Assembly: GCA_025738555.1 (NCBI GenBank)
Contig: JAOVFP010000003.1
Coordinates: 3,410,001 to 3,474,000 of the forward strand
Reading direction: 5' to 3'
DNA from: Cyathus striatus
Lineage: Eukaryota > Basidiomycota > Agaricomycetes > Agaricales > Nidulariaceae
Length of the DNA: 64,000 nt
Shown: piece by piece, positions 12,201 to 22,764 of the stretch
How positions within the stretch are numbered: position 1 is the first letter of the stretch
Layout of the letters: each line of letters opens with the position of its first letter
Translations under genes and position numbers: made by a program
The notes under the pieces: model-generated
The model's input: only the letters and a program-made list of their open reading frames with translations
The model's database searches: none
Told to the model about the DNA's origin: nothing

Positions 12201-12725
12201 CATCGAAGGCTCGCCCCACGTCGCCTCCACTTTCCTCCAAAATGCAACAAAGAAACTCACAATATTCGGGTGATCCAACCCCTTAAGCACATCCATCTCA
12301 CCCCACACGCTGGCCTCATTCCCCTTCACCTTCTTCTTCGGGATAATCTTCAGCGCAACCTCCTTCGTAACACCACTAGACGGCGTACCGGCCCCTTCCT
12401 GGTTCACCAACGAGAAACCCAAGCTCTTCGGCGCCTCTGAGAAGTTGCTCGGTGGGGAATTTGGTTTGGAGCCGGACGAGGAGGAGGATGATGAAGCTGC
12501 TGCTCCGTGCTCCGCTACTTCGAGTTGGGAGGGCGGGACGTGCCATGTTGCTCGCTTTCAAATCCACCTCAGGAGGTATTTCGTTGAGTAGAAAGAAAGA
12601 AGACGTACGAGGACTTTTCCGAATGTACCAGTTCCCAAGACCTTGTGCATCTCATAATACTTCTTCTTCCCGAAACTAGGGGGCTGGGGCAGCAAGGCCT
12701 CTTTTATCGTCAGGTGTTTCATCAT
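9215..12725 (-). CDS. Calcium/calmodulin-dependent protein kinase, CaMK-I type
   Basis: Nine exons (12725-12609, 12554-12261, 11950-11817, 10608-10549, 10495-10430, 10377-10255, 10202-10072, 9998-9922, 9871-9215) sum to 1659 nt, a 552-residue protein with every junction in phase. The glycine loop is [10 protein letters not shown] (30-39) and the ATP lysine K107 lies in EVALKII. The catalytic loop is HRDLKPEN (198-205), the Mg loop ADFGIAK (220-226), then GYVAPEVL and [12 protein letters not shown], all standard for CaMK. After the kinase fold, [17 protein letters not shown] (about 355-371) is a basic amphipathic segment fitting the autoinhibitory and calmodulin-binding helix. The acidic, Ser-rich tail has a HEHEHEHEE run. 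A roughly 50-residue Ser-rich insert between the glycine loop and K107 is unusual. The product would be a cytosolic kinase acting in Ca2+ signalling. Confidence 0.93.
10609..11816 (-). other. Unusually long (1208 nt) intron 3 of the CaMK gene
   Basis: The donor GTGAGT at 11816 and the acceptor CACAG ending at 10609 join VGVVR to [10 protein letters not shown] in the correct phase. All other introns of this gene are 50-73 nt except intron 2 (310 nt). The intron holds overlapping open frames of 190 and 171 codons on the minus strand, without recognisable domains. A related motif, GCATATAG followed by a GGGT/GTACACA element, occurs twice about 500 bp apart. It could be an old insertion. Confidence 0.7.
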
Positions 12726-13660
12726 CTTTGAGTTGTAGTTCAGTATTTTGAGTGTTTAGTGTAAAGGAGAGAATGAAGTGGGTGGTGGTTCGGAGGAAGG
12801 GAGAGGAGGAGGAAAGGAGAGCTAAATGAGAGATTTGAATGATGACAGGTGGAGTTCGTATTCAGCGGACGTCGACAATTTAGTTGCCCTGATGCTAACC
12901 CTATTTTGGGTTTATCCCAGCACAGCCTTGGCACATGCGGAATAGAACCCTTGATCACAAGATTAGATAAACCTCATCCTAAGCCTAATTTCAACTTCAA
13001 CCTCTTGTTCTTTCTAAGTACTTTCTACCATTCCTATTTCACTCAACCCTTGGTGAAATCAACCTCTCTCCAATTCAAATGGTTACCTTATCGCAGTGCT
13101 ATGTACATACATAAATACTAGCGACGATCTGGTTAGCATCGTCAATCATGATTTAACACTGCAACACGACAGCAATCCTGCAACGCGCACTGACCCTAAG
13201 TGTTGAAACCAAGGTAACGTTACGTTCACGTTACATACGCGTCGCGGTTGAACTTGAGAAAGTTCGATCGGAAGCCGGGCCCGGTGATCTTCCGTATCTT
13301 CTTAACATTGTGATTGAGCAACGATATCCACCTAGTCTCCAAACATTTGAAGGTATAGAATATAACTGTAAACGGTGCGCATGTTTTCTTCAAATTAACC
13401 TCCTATTTTTTGGCAGGTCTATGTCCATGACGCCCGCCCAGTCTTGTCATTAATTCATTAAGCACAGTATGAATCCATAATCCTCCGTAATTAATTTAAG
13501 AGCAGGCTCTCTACGTACGTCCTTAACGTACTATATGAGTTTTCAAGGCTTACTCAAAGCTTATAAGAAATACATAATGTCTTCTAGGAACGAACGCATT
13601 GAAAACGAAGCAAGCACCCTTCATCAACTATATCGCATGACATTCGTGCGATTCAGACAA
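12726..13660. other. Intergenic region between the CaMK gene and the RTM cluster
   Basis: This is the shared upstream region of two divergent genes, the CaMK gene (minus) and RTM1 (plus). No open frame with supporting features was seen. Short AT-rich and CT-rich stretches are present, including a CT-rich tract just upstream of the CaMK start on its coding strand. Confidence 0.5.
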
Positions 13661-13681
13661 ACACGTTCTCAACCCGTGATC
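13661..13681 (+). promoter_or_regulatory. Upstream box shared with RTM3
   Basis: The 21-bp box ACACGTTC-Y-CAACCCGTGATC differs from the one at 18458-18478 at a single base. It lies 159 bp before the RTM1 start; the RTM3 box lies 161 bp before the RTM3 start. The equal spacing suggests a common promoter element or a preserved duplicated promoter. Confidence 0.45.
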
Positions 13682-13819
13682 AGTTCTCCAACGCGTGCTT
13701 TCAAAAGTCCCTTTGTCAATAATCTCCTTGCTCAAGCAACAAAGGAATGTAAATCCTACATAAAACCATACGTCTCCCTTCATCTCTCTCTCCGCTTCCT
13801 TCCTAACCACTACTTAACC

Positions 13820-14602
13820 ATGCCAACCAACCCAGAATGCATAATCTCTTCCATGTTCCGGGGCCCCGAAGTGCCACCCTGCGGTACGTTCCACTACATT
13901 CCATAGTATTGCACGCCAATAGAAGTGACTCACCCTTATAATCATGTATCATAGGCCGCTGTGTTAACTGCAGAAAACAGCATAATAAACGTCGCCCTCT
14001 CACATGGCGCCAAGGTTGTTCGTCCACCACTTTCTTTGCACTTCCAAACTCAGCCCTAGCTAAATATCTACCGCAGTGACGGATATAGAGGAGGAATCAA
14101 TGATACTCCAGCCTTTGTACATCCACATTCCACTCGCGGCGCTAGCTTTCAAGACATGCCCATCGATGCACGATATCTCAGCTATCCAAATCAAAGCGGT
14201 ATCCAAAGACATGATCATATTCTTGTGCTTCACTATGCCTTACTTTTATGTCTACCTCGTAAGCTTACACCTCTCCACCAATGAAATCAAAAATAAACAC
14301 TCCAACAGAAGATATACCCACAGGCTCCACCCCTCACCAGACGCACACTCCGCCTCTCACTCATCCACTCGCTCACTTCGCCGTTCATGGTGAGCCTCTG
14401 GCTCGGAGCAGCAATTTCTATGGCAGTTCACCGTTCCGGTTTGAGCTTTGAAGAAATGGACTTGAGAGACATAGTGTATATGTATACACTCGTTTTCGCG
14501 ATGGCGTATCATTTTGTTTTTGCTGTGGCGGTCTGTACCGCTGTTTTGTTTGAAGGACTGTTTTGGGGAGTTGGAATGTCCGGGGTTCAGGAGGTTTTTT
14601 AG
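13820..14602 (+). CDS. RTM1: short RTM-family membrane protein with a degenerate RING
   Basis: Four exons (13820-13883, 13955-14014, 14077-14258, 14309-14602) give exactly 600 nt, 199 residues, with all phases matching. Exons 1-2 correspond to the RING exons of its neighbours, and the intron falls at the same Cys-Gly position. The RING is not intact: the product reads MPTNPECIISS... PPCGRCVNCRKQ, lacking the His and several Cys. The coiled-coil region is absent. The C-terminal membrane domain is kept: LQPLYIHIPLAALAFK, RRTLRLSLIHSLTSPFM, LAYHF-like MAYHFVFAV, and EGLFWG before the end. Two to three helices are evident. It is either a trimmed membrane-only member or a gene losing function; the open frame across four exons favours the first. 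Confidence 0.72.
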
Positions 14603-15087
14603 AGCTCGGCTTGAGCTGTTACATTTGGTTGGATGGATTCCAGCCATACACCTTTCTTACTATCTCTTGAATCTCTCCCAGTGGCTTCTTGGATTCTACG
14701 CCTCTTTTATTGTGCATAGCTACCATCCCAACAAAGTTACTACTTAAATATAACGACACGTAATAAGATGCTAGATTTGTTTGCTTTTACTATTAACGGC
14801 ACAATTACGATTAGCGTTAAGATAACATTTTGTCTCAAGCAAATCGAGCAAATCGACAAGTTGTCGCAAAGTTGTCGACAAGTAGGCTTCTGTAAATGTG
14901 GTCTTATATTTGGTATTATTTGGCTTACATAGGTGTACAGTAACGACCAAGTGGCGACGTCCATCACCGTTTCTTTGTCCATAGTACACGATGTGTTAGT
15001 AATAATAGATGTAAGTCTCCCGTTTGTTGCTCGTCACTTTGTCGTGAAATATTAACCGTTTACTCGTGGTATCTATCAGTGAATATA

Positions 15088-15796
15088 CTGGATCATTTCG
15101 ACCGATTGTTCGCTGACATTTTGTGTGACCGAAATTTTCAGTTCATTGTTCTGTTCGTGGCCTATTTTAGTGCGTGACATCATTCAAATTTGTTCGTACC
15201 CTTTAAGAGTGAACTATGGGACTTGCTAAGAACAAAACCAAGTAAGTATTTCTACAATTGACAAACAATAAGTACCAATACCAATACTGTAACAATGAGT
15301 AGTATTTATTTAGTAATAGTAGAGAATACACGCAACAAACACTTTGTTTATAGAATTTGAAGTACAATATGTCATTTTTATCCAATCAACACGAGATATA
15401 ACATCTAAAGTTAGATTAAAGACAGCGGTATTGGACCACATCGAAAACTCCACTGGTCGTGACTCATTTTTTGGACTTCAATTCGCAACAGATGCAGAAA
15501 GCACGCTTGTTGAAGTGGTTGATACATTACTAACTAACACAACTCCAGAACTTAGGCAGGGGTAGAGGAAATTTTTTAAAAACACTATGTATTCTACAGA
15601 AGCTTGGGAGGAACATTAGAAATACAGTACATACAGTTAATAATGAAAAAAACGATTTTTTGTTTCTAATTTTGGCCTTTTTTTGTTTCACTGAATCTTT
15701 GCTCGGTGCTCCTCGGGACGCGTGACATTTGTCAAAATTGTTCTGTTTTTAGACATCGTGTGACGCGTGACCGAACAATCGGTCAAAATGATCCAG
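15088..15796. mobile_element. Non-autonomous DNA element with 25-bp terminal inverted repeats and TA target duplication
   Basis: The left end (15088-15112, CTGGATCATTTCGACCGATT...) and the inverted right end (15772-15796) match at 24 of 25 bases. Each end is flanked directly by TA (15086-15087 and 15797-15798), the target duplication of Tc1/mariner/pogo-type elements. The 709-bp interior has subterminal repeats (TTGTTCTGTT, GCGTGACAT) and only a short open frame (15344-15565) without transposase features. It sits between RTM1 and RTM2. Confidence 0.72.
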
Positions 15797-15962
15797 TAAA
15801 CGTGAAATACTTACTTTTGTTTGGAACTACGCGTTGTTTGTCAGCGAACAGCCGAATCGGAAGGCTGTGAACAGTGGCCACGATGTAACGTTCATAAGTA
15901 CACACACAATCCAGACTCATTACCTGTTGCACGAAATCGAAGGGATGAATCATGTGTATCAA

Positions 15963-15975
15963 GGAAAAGTGACTC
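15963..15975 (+). promoter_or_regulatory. Upstream block shared by RTM2 and RTM3
   Basis: GGAAAAGTGACTC occurs here, 314 bp before the RTM2 start, and again at 18437-18449, 182 bp before the RTM3 start. Weaker similarity extends about 60 bp upstream in both (CACAAT...GCACGAAA). It marks a duplicated promoter. Confidence 0.4.
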
Positions 15976-16217
15976 GAACACATGCGCATTCACAAGTCAT
16001 GACCAGCATGTTTGTACTGTACGCCGTCAGAGCTCATCAGTAATTTTAACAAGTTATAATCGCGCTCGTCTATCTACACATTCTCTTCAGGTTTCGGCTA
16101 CGACGTCTTCAAGAACAACGCAATGTACTATGTATTTTCTAAGATTTATACCCAAGTGGCACGATATACCTACACCCATTCAGACATCTAAGCGATATCC
16201 CTTTGTCAGTTGTCCCA

Positions 16218-16225
16218 TATATAAA
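16218..16225 (+). promoter_or_regulatory. TATA box of RTM2
   Basis: TATATAAA lies 59 bp before the RTM2 start codon, a normal spacing for a compact fungal promoter. Confidence 0.5.
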
Positions 16226-16276
16226 CCATCAGTACTCGCGAGTCTTTCCCATTATCACTCCTTTCTATAAACCACC

Positions 16277-17644
16277 ATGTCTTCAGGAGTATGCGACAAC
16301 TGTTCTAAGGAATACAAGCTTCCAGTCCTTGTTCTAACTTGCGGTACGTCTTACCTCCATCTTTCATGCTAACTACTAGAATGAGTGCCACTTACACGTC
16401 CTTTGTCCAGGCCACAAATTCTGTCAAGGATGCATTGAAGAGCGCAAGTCGGAATGTATAACCTGTCAGACCCAATCCGAAGAAATCATTGCCAGTACGT
16501 TCCGGTCTTTTTCAATTTTGCCTATCTGTTTCTAAAATATGTTGGTATAATAGATAGAAACGTTTGTAACAACATGAGAATGGCGGTATTACCTTGTATA
16601 CATCTAAAGAGAGGCATGGTTTCCCGTAGACCTGTCATCTATCAGATGGTTTGCACCACTAGACATACGCAGGATCAGAACAACCCTGACAATGCCTTCG
16701 TTCAACCAACCAACGCCGCTCATCGCGATGTTGACTCTACTACTACTACTACGGCAGCGCATCCCAAGTCTTTACCGTCCGAGACAGAGCAACGTATTCA
16801 ACTACTATGTGACGCTAATATAAAACTAGCGAAGTTGGAAGGTGACCTCATAAACTTGGAGAGGTTGGATTCAGCAGTTATAGATTTTAAGGCGCGAGTC
16901 GGAAAGGTGGAGAGTCTGATACGCAACTTGTCTCGGTACCAGGTTGCTGAAGAGGAAGAGCCCATGGAATCGGTGGACCGTTCGCATTCGGAGAAGGTTG
17001 ATAACCATGAGTTGGCTCCGACTCCCCAAACTGCGGACGAGCCATTGGTATTGAAACCTCTATACGTCCATATCCCGATTATAGCGCTCGCTTTTGACAT
17101 CGTCGCGGATCCCTTGTTGCAAGTTTGCTCGATCAATACTGCACTAGAAGTATTTGGAATTATGGGTCTCATTTCATGCATCGCAGGATGCTTTGTGTTT
17201 ATCTATCGCATGGTACGTCCTTTCTGCATTGCTCTGAACATGAATATTAACATACCCCAGTACTTCCATCCTCAGAACCCCAACCTTACCCGTGGCACAC
17301 TACGCCCCTCACTAATTCAATCACTCACCTCCACGTTCATGTTATGCCTCTGGCTTTTGGCAGCCGTTTCAGTAGCCGTACTGTACCTCAGCGGTCATAC
17401 AGACTTACGTATGCATACTGAAACGAAGGATATCGTGCTTTGGTATATGTTCGATTTCGCGCTGGCATATCATTTCGTTTTTTGCGTTGCATTATCGGTT
17501 GCATTTTTGATCGAGGGGGTATTTATGGGAGCTGAGGTTGTTGGTAGGGAATTGTTTATTCGGTATTTTGGTTTATCTATTCCTCACCGCAGACAACAAG
17601 GAACTCCTTGGTTTGGTATTTTTGAGTCAAAGTCCGAGGACTAA
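16277..17644 (+). CDS. RTM2: RING finger, coiled-coil, membrane protein
   Basis: Four exons (16277-16343, 16411-16494, 16554-17212, 17261-17644) total 1194 nt, 397 residues, all in phase. The RING is compact C3HC4: CDNC (6-9), then LTCGHKFCQGCIEE and CITC, with the intron between Cys-Gly and His. A linker follows, then a predicted coiled coil (QRIQLLCDANIKLAKLEGDL, RVGKVESLIRNL). The membrane domain begins at LKPLYVHIPIIALAFDIV and holds hydrophobic segments CIAGCFVFIY, STFMLCLWLLAAVSVAVLYL and FALAYHFVFCVALSVAF. The motif TRGTLRPSLIQSLTS precedes the second helix in all full members. RING proteins of this shape are usually E3 ubiquitin ligases anchored in a membrane, so a ligase role is inferred. 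Intron 3 is 48 nt and free of stops, so it can be misread as coding. Confidence 0.82.
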
Positions 17645-18457
17645 ACGACTATGTACATATCCTGCCGTCTTGTCAATTGAAGTTGTATGGCATATCCGAA
17701 TTCTGTGATCAGCTTATTCCCTACATTTTTGATATATGTAATATGAAAGAGATAAAATGTCTTTCCACTGCTTAGCTTGAATGGCATAATAAAAATCGTT
17801 GGTTTTATAGGTTTCGAATCAATCTGGTAGTAAGTACTTCGTTGAGTAGGCTAGCGCCGCGGGCGCTTAGCAGGCGTAAAATTAGGTCATATATTTGTAC
17901 ATGATTGGTATCAATAAATATGCATGCCACTGCCAAATATCAGCACGACAGACCGTCACCGTTTGGTCTTGGTTTGGTCACCGTCTTGCTTTGCCTTGCC
18001 TTCAACTAACCTTCAACGTTTTCAACTTCAAGTAAACGCGAGCGACTGGCTAGGTTATTGTAAATCATGCATCATGCATAATCTGTTTCTATTATTGTAC
18101 GTCTAAGTATCTTCTCTGACATTGAAGTTGATTGGTTGGAACTTCTGACTGGAAATTTGCCGGAAATACTTTTAGTCTTCGTCACTATAAGGACTTATGA
18201 AGTGGTTATAACTCATTAAATATCATATAAACTCTGAATCTGAGTTGTGAATACTGAACGTTGATGTTGAACATTGATGAACAATGTCTTTCCGAGCCTT
18301 CCCACCTCCAGCTCCGGTCCAATCAACGAACGACTTAAAGGCTGGAGCACTCTGCCACACTGAACATCCACAAGTGACCACAACAATCCCGATTACTGCA
18401 ACACGAAAGCCATACAATACAATATGCGAATCAAAGGGAAAAGTGACTCAGACATTT

Positions 18458-18478
18458 ACACGTTCCCAACCCGTGATC
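18458..18478 (+). promoter_or_regulatory. Upstream box shared with RTM1
   Basis: This is the counterpart of the box at 13661-13681 (one mismatch), 161 bp before the RTM3 start. The block GGAAAAGTGACTC shared with RTM2 lies just upstream. A TATAAAA follows at 18537-18543, 82 bp before the ATG. Confidence 0.45.
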
Positions 18479-18536
18479 TGCCATGACACATGTTTGCAAC
18501 TTTCCTTTGTTCTCTTTAGTCAAACGATGAAAAGAA

Positions 18537-18543
18537 TATAAAA
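18537..18543 (+). promoter_or_regulatory. TATA box of RTM3
   Basis: TATAAAA lies 82 bp before the RTM3 start codon, downstream of the shared upstream boxes. Confidence 0.5.
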
Positions 18544-18618
18544 CATCGATAAACCGTACGCCCCTTCTATTCCTTTTCTCTTACTCTCACCCTATTTACC
18601 CACTCGTTATTCCCTACC

Positions 18619-20909
18619 ATGCAGTCTAACGACACATGCCAGATCTGTGACAATAAATTCAACTTCGACAGGGAAACACAGGTAATGCTGGGTTCGTGTG
18701 GTATGCTTTCTATTGCTTTCGTAAACCTATATTTAACATATCCTCTAGGCCACAAATCCTGCTTTAATTGCTTAGAAGAAGAACGGGCAGTAGGACCAGG
18801 ATGTCCTATCTGCTTAAGGGAGGCTGATATATATCCTCGTCGGTATCGAAATAAGTCTACGTGGACTGAACCTACTTGCTTGGTGTGTGCCAACGAGTCC
18901 GAGGAACTAGTTCTAATATTTCCCTGTGGTACGTTCTACTTTCTTACATCGCCATATTGCCTAATGTATTATATCGTATAGACCATATTTATTGTGAAGG
19001 GTGCTTAGAGGAAGAAGGGCGGCGTGTCGAAGTCGATGCATGTCCTATTTGCCTTCCACAACTCGGAAGTTCGTCACCCCATTTGCTATTCTACACATTA
19101 CCTCTGACGACAAGTGTTCTATAGAGATTAATGGATGTCCGGTCTGTGAAGCCGAGCAATGGGATCCAATCTCTTTGTCCTGTGGTATGTTGTACACATT
19201 TAAACTACGATGTTAGCTACTTACTCAATACATCACATGGCCCACATTATACAGGCCATATATTCTGTGAAGTATGCATCGACGAGCGTTTAGAAGAAGC
19301 TTTCCACGGAAAATTCGATCCTAAATGTTTTACTTGCAAAATTCCATTCGAAACGTCAAATAGTTTGTCATCCCTTCTTGACATTATCTATTTCTATTTC
19401 TAACGTGACCTATGGCAGTGACATACTTAGATCAAGATCTCACGACAAAACTTCACAGAAAGCCACTCCCGGAATTCATACCTCTGCGGCGGGTGTGGAT
19501 ACCCTCAAAAACACCAGGCTTTCCCGGGTACTCGCGTATGGAGCCTGTTACCGCAGAATCTGAGGAAGCTTCAACTAGCATTCCCATCGACTCGTGCCGA
19601 GCCCCTCTGGCAGCAATGGTGCAAATACCCGGTCCTCAACCATCTGTAGCACAAAGTCCAATGAATTCGCAAGGGAGCATCATCCAGCCGTGCGTGGCGA
19701 GTGTGCCTATAGTCACGACATCAATGCAAGTACCCATCGCCAAGCCTCTCCAGACCCAGGATTACGATGCCTTTTCCTTGCAACTACGTGAAACGACCTC
19801 TACCCTACACACCTGTCGGGATACAATAAAACAGGTAGAGGGAGAGTTGTATTCGGTGGGTGAGGAGCTACAAGAAACGAATTCGACTCTACGCGAGTGT
19901 CTTGATACGATGAGAGAGATTGGAGGTGAGGTGAGGAAGTTGGGCTCGGTGGCGGAGGATCTGAAACTGCGCATGGAGCGGGTAGAGGATTTGGGATCAG
20001 AGGCAACCGAGAGATTGGAATTGGCTGCTGATGGCTTGGCGTTACAGACGGACATGATTGAGGATTTGGGGATGAATTCAAGGGCTAGAGACGATAAGTT
20101 GGGGTTGGTGACTGAAGATTTGAGGTTGCGTATGGAGAGAGTTGAGAGTTTGGGGATGGCTTCCAGAATTGATCAAGAGAGGTTTAATGTTTTGGCGGAG
20201 GATTTGAAGCTGCGTATGGAGAGAGTCGAGAGGTTGGGGATTGCTTCGAGGGCTGAAGATGACCGATTGATATCTGCCGCTGATGATTTGAAGTTACGGC
20301 TGGAAAGGGTCGAGAGCGGATTGTTTCCGAAACTCAAGTCGACATTGGTGCAACCATTATATATTCACATTTCTCTCGGCGCTTTGGCCTTCAACATCAT
20401 CATGGATCCTTCGTTACAAGTTAACCCGATTACAACTGCATACAGATTATTTGGCGTTATTACTGCCAGCGTCTTATTAGTCTTCATTCGTTTTGCCCTC
20501 TGGAATCGGAAGGTGTGTAATCTCTTCGCATGTTTGAGCAGTTACGCTAACATATAAGGATGCACTCCCTCATTCTCAATAGCAGCTTACTATTATCCAT
20601 CTCGGAACCTCGATACGTGATTCTCTGGTGTACTCCCTTTCTTCGATGTTTACATCGTGCCTTTGGCTTTCCACTGCCATTGTTACTACAATCCTTACTT
20701 TTATGGGTTCGCCAACTCGCGTCGCTAATGGAAACGAAACAATCGAAGATATATGTTGGTATATTGGCGAATTTTCAATGGCTTATCACTTCGCTCTGGC
20801 TGCTGGGTTCTTCGTAACGCTATTGATCGAGGGAGTGTTAATAGGAGCTGAGACAGTTGCGAGTGTATTTTCCAAGCATTTCGTTTCATCAACTTCTCAA
20901 ACAAAATAA
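18619..20909 (+). CDS. RTM3: three tandem RING fingers, repetitive coiled coil and membrane domain
   Basis: Seven exons (18619-18700, 18749-18928, 18982-19068, 19125-19184, 19255-19362, 19419-20512, 20583-20909) sum to 1938 nt, 645 residues, with every junction in phase. Three complete C3HC4 RINGs follow each other: CQIC...CGHKSCFNC...CPIC, CLVC...CDHIYCEGC...CPIC and CPVC...CGHIFCEVC...CFTC. Each is cut by a phase-1 intron at the same Cys-Gly/Asp codon, so they arose by exon duplication. A long coiled coil contains repeated units with LKLRMERVE (about residues 330-450). The membrane domain starts at VQPLYIHISLGALAFNII and includes MFTSCLWLSTAIVTTILTFM and FSMAYHFALAAGFFVTLLIEG. Multi-RING chains of this kind are rare; the best known tandem pair arrangement is RBR, but the spacing here is not RBR. 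The last acceptor could be 20583 or 20586. Confidence 0.83.
19950..20320 (+). repeat. Imperfect tandem repeats encoding the RTM3 coiled coil
   Basis: Units of roughly 90-100 bp each encode AEDL-K-LRMERVE-x-LG-x-AS-type segments (for example at 19955, 20115, 20205 and 20285). The heptad-like pattern of Leu/Val and charged residues supports a parallel coiled coil lengthened by unit duplication. Confidence 0.7.
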
Positions 20910-21971
20910 CTTCGTCAAGTGGGTATCATCCAGGTGTTCTTTATAAACTCGATGCTTGTACTACGCACTAGTGTACTTATTACGTATTGTCACGTTTTCT
21001 CTTCCTCCAATTATGTATACGTTTTATAGTTGCTTCATTAAGTCTTTTCAACGTCTTACATCGTTTTGAGTCAAATAGATCCTTCAGTTTTTTATAATAT
21101 AGCGGAAATAATTAAAAGTTGTACACAGAGAATTTATTCAAAGAGCACAAATCATCACATCACTCATCCGTTCCAAACCGCCTTTCTTTCCTTAGTTACT
21201 TTGGCAAGCGAACGGTAGAGCGAACCTTCAAGTGAAGTGAATCGCTCTCTTTGTCAACTCTTTGTGGAGGTGCATTTTGTCTTATGCAATATAAGGCAGT
21301 ATAATTATACGTAAGATGTGAGTTTCCTACTTGTCTCCCACTTGCTCCCAATTCTCACCGATTAACCTACCGAATATTATGTCGGATGACAGTGAAGCTC
21401 TATGCAAGCTCTGTTTTAAACAATACAAATATCCAGTCTCAGTACTATCCTGCTGTACGTCCTACATCTCTCTAAGTCTCTCCCTATGTCACGAAAACCT
21501 AGTTTGCCACCCAACGCATTACAGTGCATGTTAATGTCTTAAGGCATTTCCCGCCCCCCAAGAGAAAGAAATCTTAGACGGCATTGGGGACCCACCAAGA
21601 GCCCCATAACGCACTTTAACAGGCGTGATAACTTGTAAAGCCCAGTACTGAGTCTTACAATGAAGCCGATGTCATTCAATGACTTTTAGGCTTGTATAAG
21701 AACAATCCAAAAAGGTAAAATAAATGTTCAAATAACTATCCAGTATATGCGAAAATTTTCATTGAGTATTATATAAAAAGTCTTAATTTCTTCTTCCTAC
21801 GTACATACAGTACAATTGATACTACTGTCTACTTAGGGGGATAAGTGATACAGATTAGTGCACATGTCACACTAAGAATAGTACTTACCAGATTATCTTA
21901 TTGCTTACCTTTAAATTATGTAACTTACCTACAGGCTATAGTTCTTCAGTCAAGCCATGAAGACTTGACGA

Positions 21972-22147
21972 GCAGTCTCCTTCCCAGACCCACTGGGAGG
22001 TCTCTCTACTAGGCGGTACGCAATTCTTATTCCGAGTTAAAGGGGAATAGATTAAGTCTCGTGATGTATATCTCACGTTCCGTTTTAGGGTTGAACGTTA
22101 ATTCAGTGAGACCTCCCAGAGGGTCTGGCACAAAACATATACAAATA
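21972..22147 (+). repeat. Left arm of a perfect 176-bp inverted repeat
   Basis: The arm is identical, base for base by my reading, to the reverse complement of 22589-22764, with 441 bp between. The arm itself is bordered by imperfect 21-bp inverted repeats (CCAGACCCACTGGGAGGTCTC and its complement with one mismatch). Each arm therefore looks like a small MITE-like unit with its flanks. Confidence 0.85.
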
Positions 22148-22588
22148 ACATAGCCACCTGATGGCCGTGGCTCCGATTTTCGTTCTGAGAATGAAATACA
22201 ACCTTCATAGTGATAAGTCATTCTTCTATCTTGACCTGCTCGCAGCTTGTTTTTGAATCTCATACTGTTTATTATAATTGAAAATGTCTCTCAAGTTATT
22301 TAAATAGCAATAGCAGAATTTAAGATGAGACTCATGTGGAATGAACCTGAAATTCTCTCAGTAAGCAGTAGGTTTACACACTAATCATAATCCTTTTATT
22401 TCTCGTGAGATGTTAGAGAGTGAGTTTTGGGGGCGAATTGGGGGAATTACAATAAATCATGATGCACACTCTTTCAATCCTCTTCAATTATGTTCTAAGG
22501 TCAACATGTCATTAGTATGAACACAATTGCAGTGAAGCATTTGGGGCTCAGAAGTGATCGGCGTATGCGGCGGTCAGCTCGACCCTTA

Positions 22589-22764
22589 TATTTGTATATG
22601 TTTTGTGCCAGACCCTCTGGGAGGTCTCACTGAATTAACGTTCAACCCTAAAACGGAACGTGAGATATACATCACGAGACTTAATCTATTCCCCTTTAAC
22701 TCGGAATAAGAATTGCGTACCGCCTAGTAGAGAGACCTCCCAGTGGGTCTGGGAAGGAGACTGC
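22589..22764 (-). repeat. Right arm of the perfect 176-bp inverted repeat
   Basis: This is the reverse-complement partner of 21972-22147. Full identity over 176 bp in a region that is otherwise decayed implies a very recent duplication, gene conversion between the arms, or selection. Transcripts through the host intron could fold into a long hairpin. Confidence 0.85.

Noticed and set aside
18619..19362. RING-between-RING (RBR) ligase
   Set aside because: All three fingers have C3HC4 spacing and lie close together; the IBR spacing and the catalytic Cys context of RING2 are not seen.
21972..22764. The inverted repeat as terminal repeats of one transposon
   Set aside because: The arms are far inside the inserted block, and no target duplication borders them; the arms look like small units in opposite orientation.
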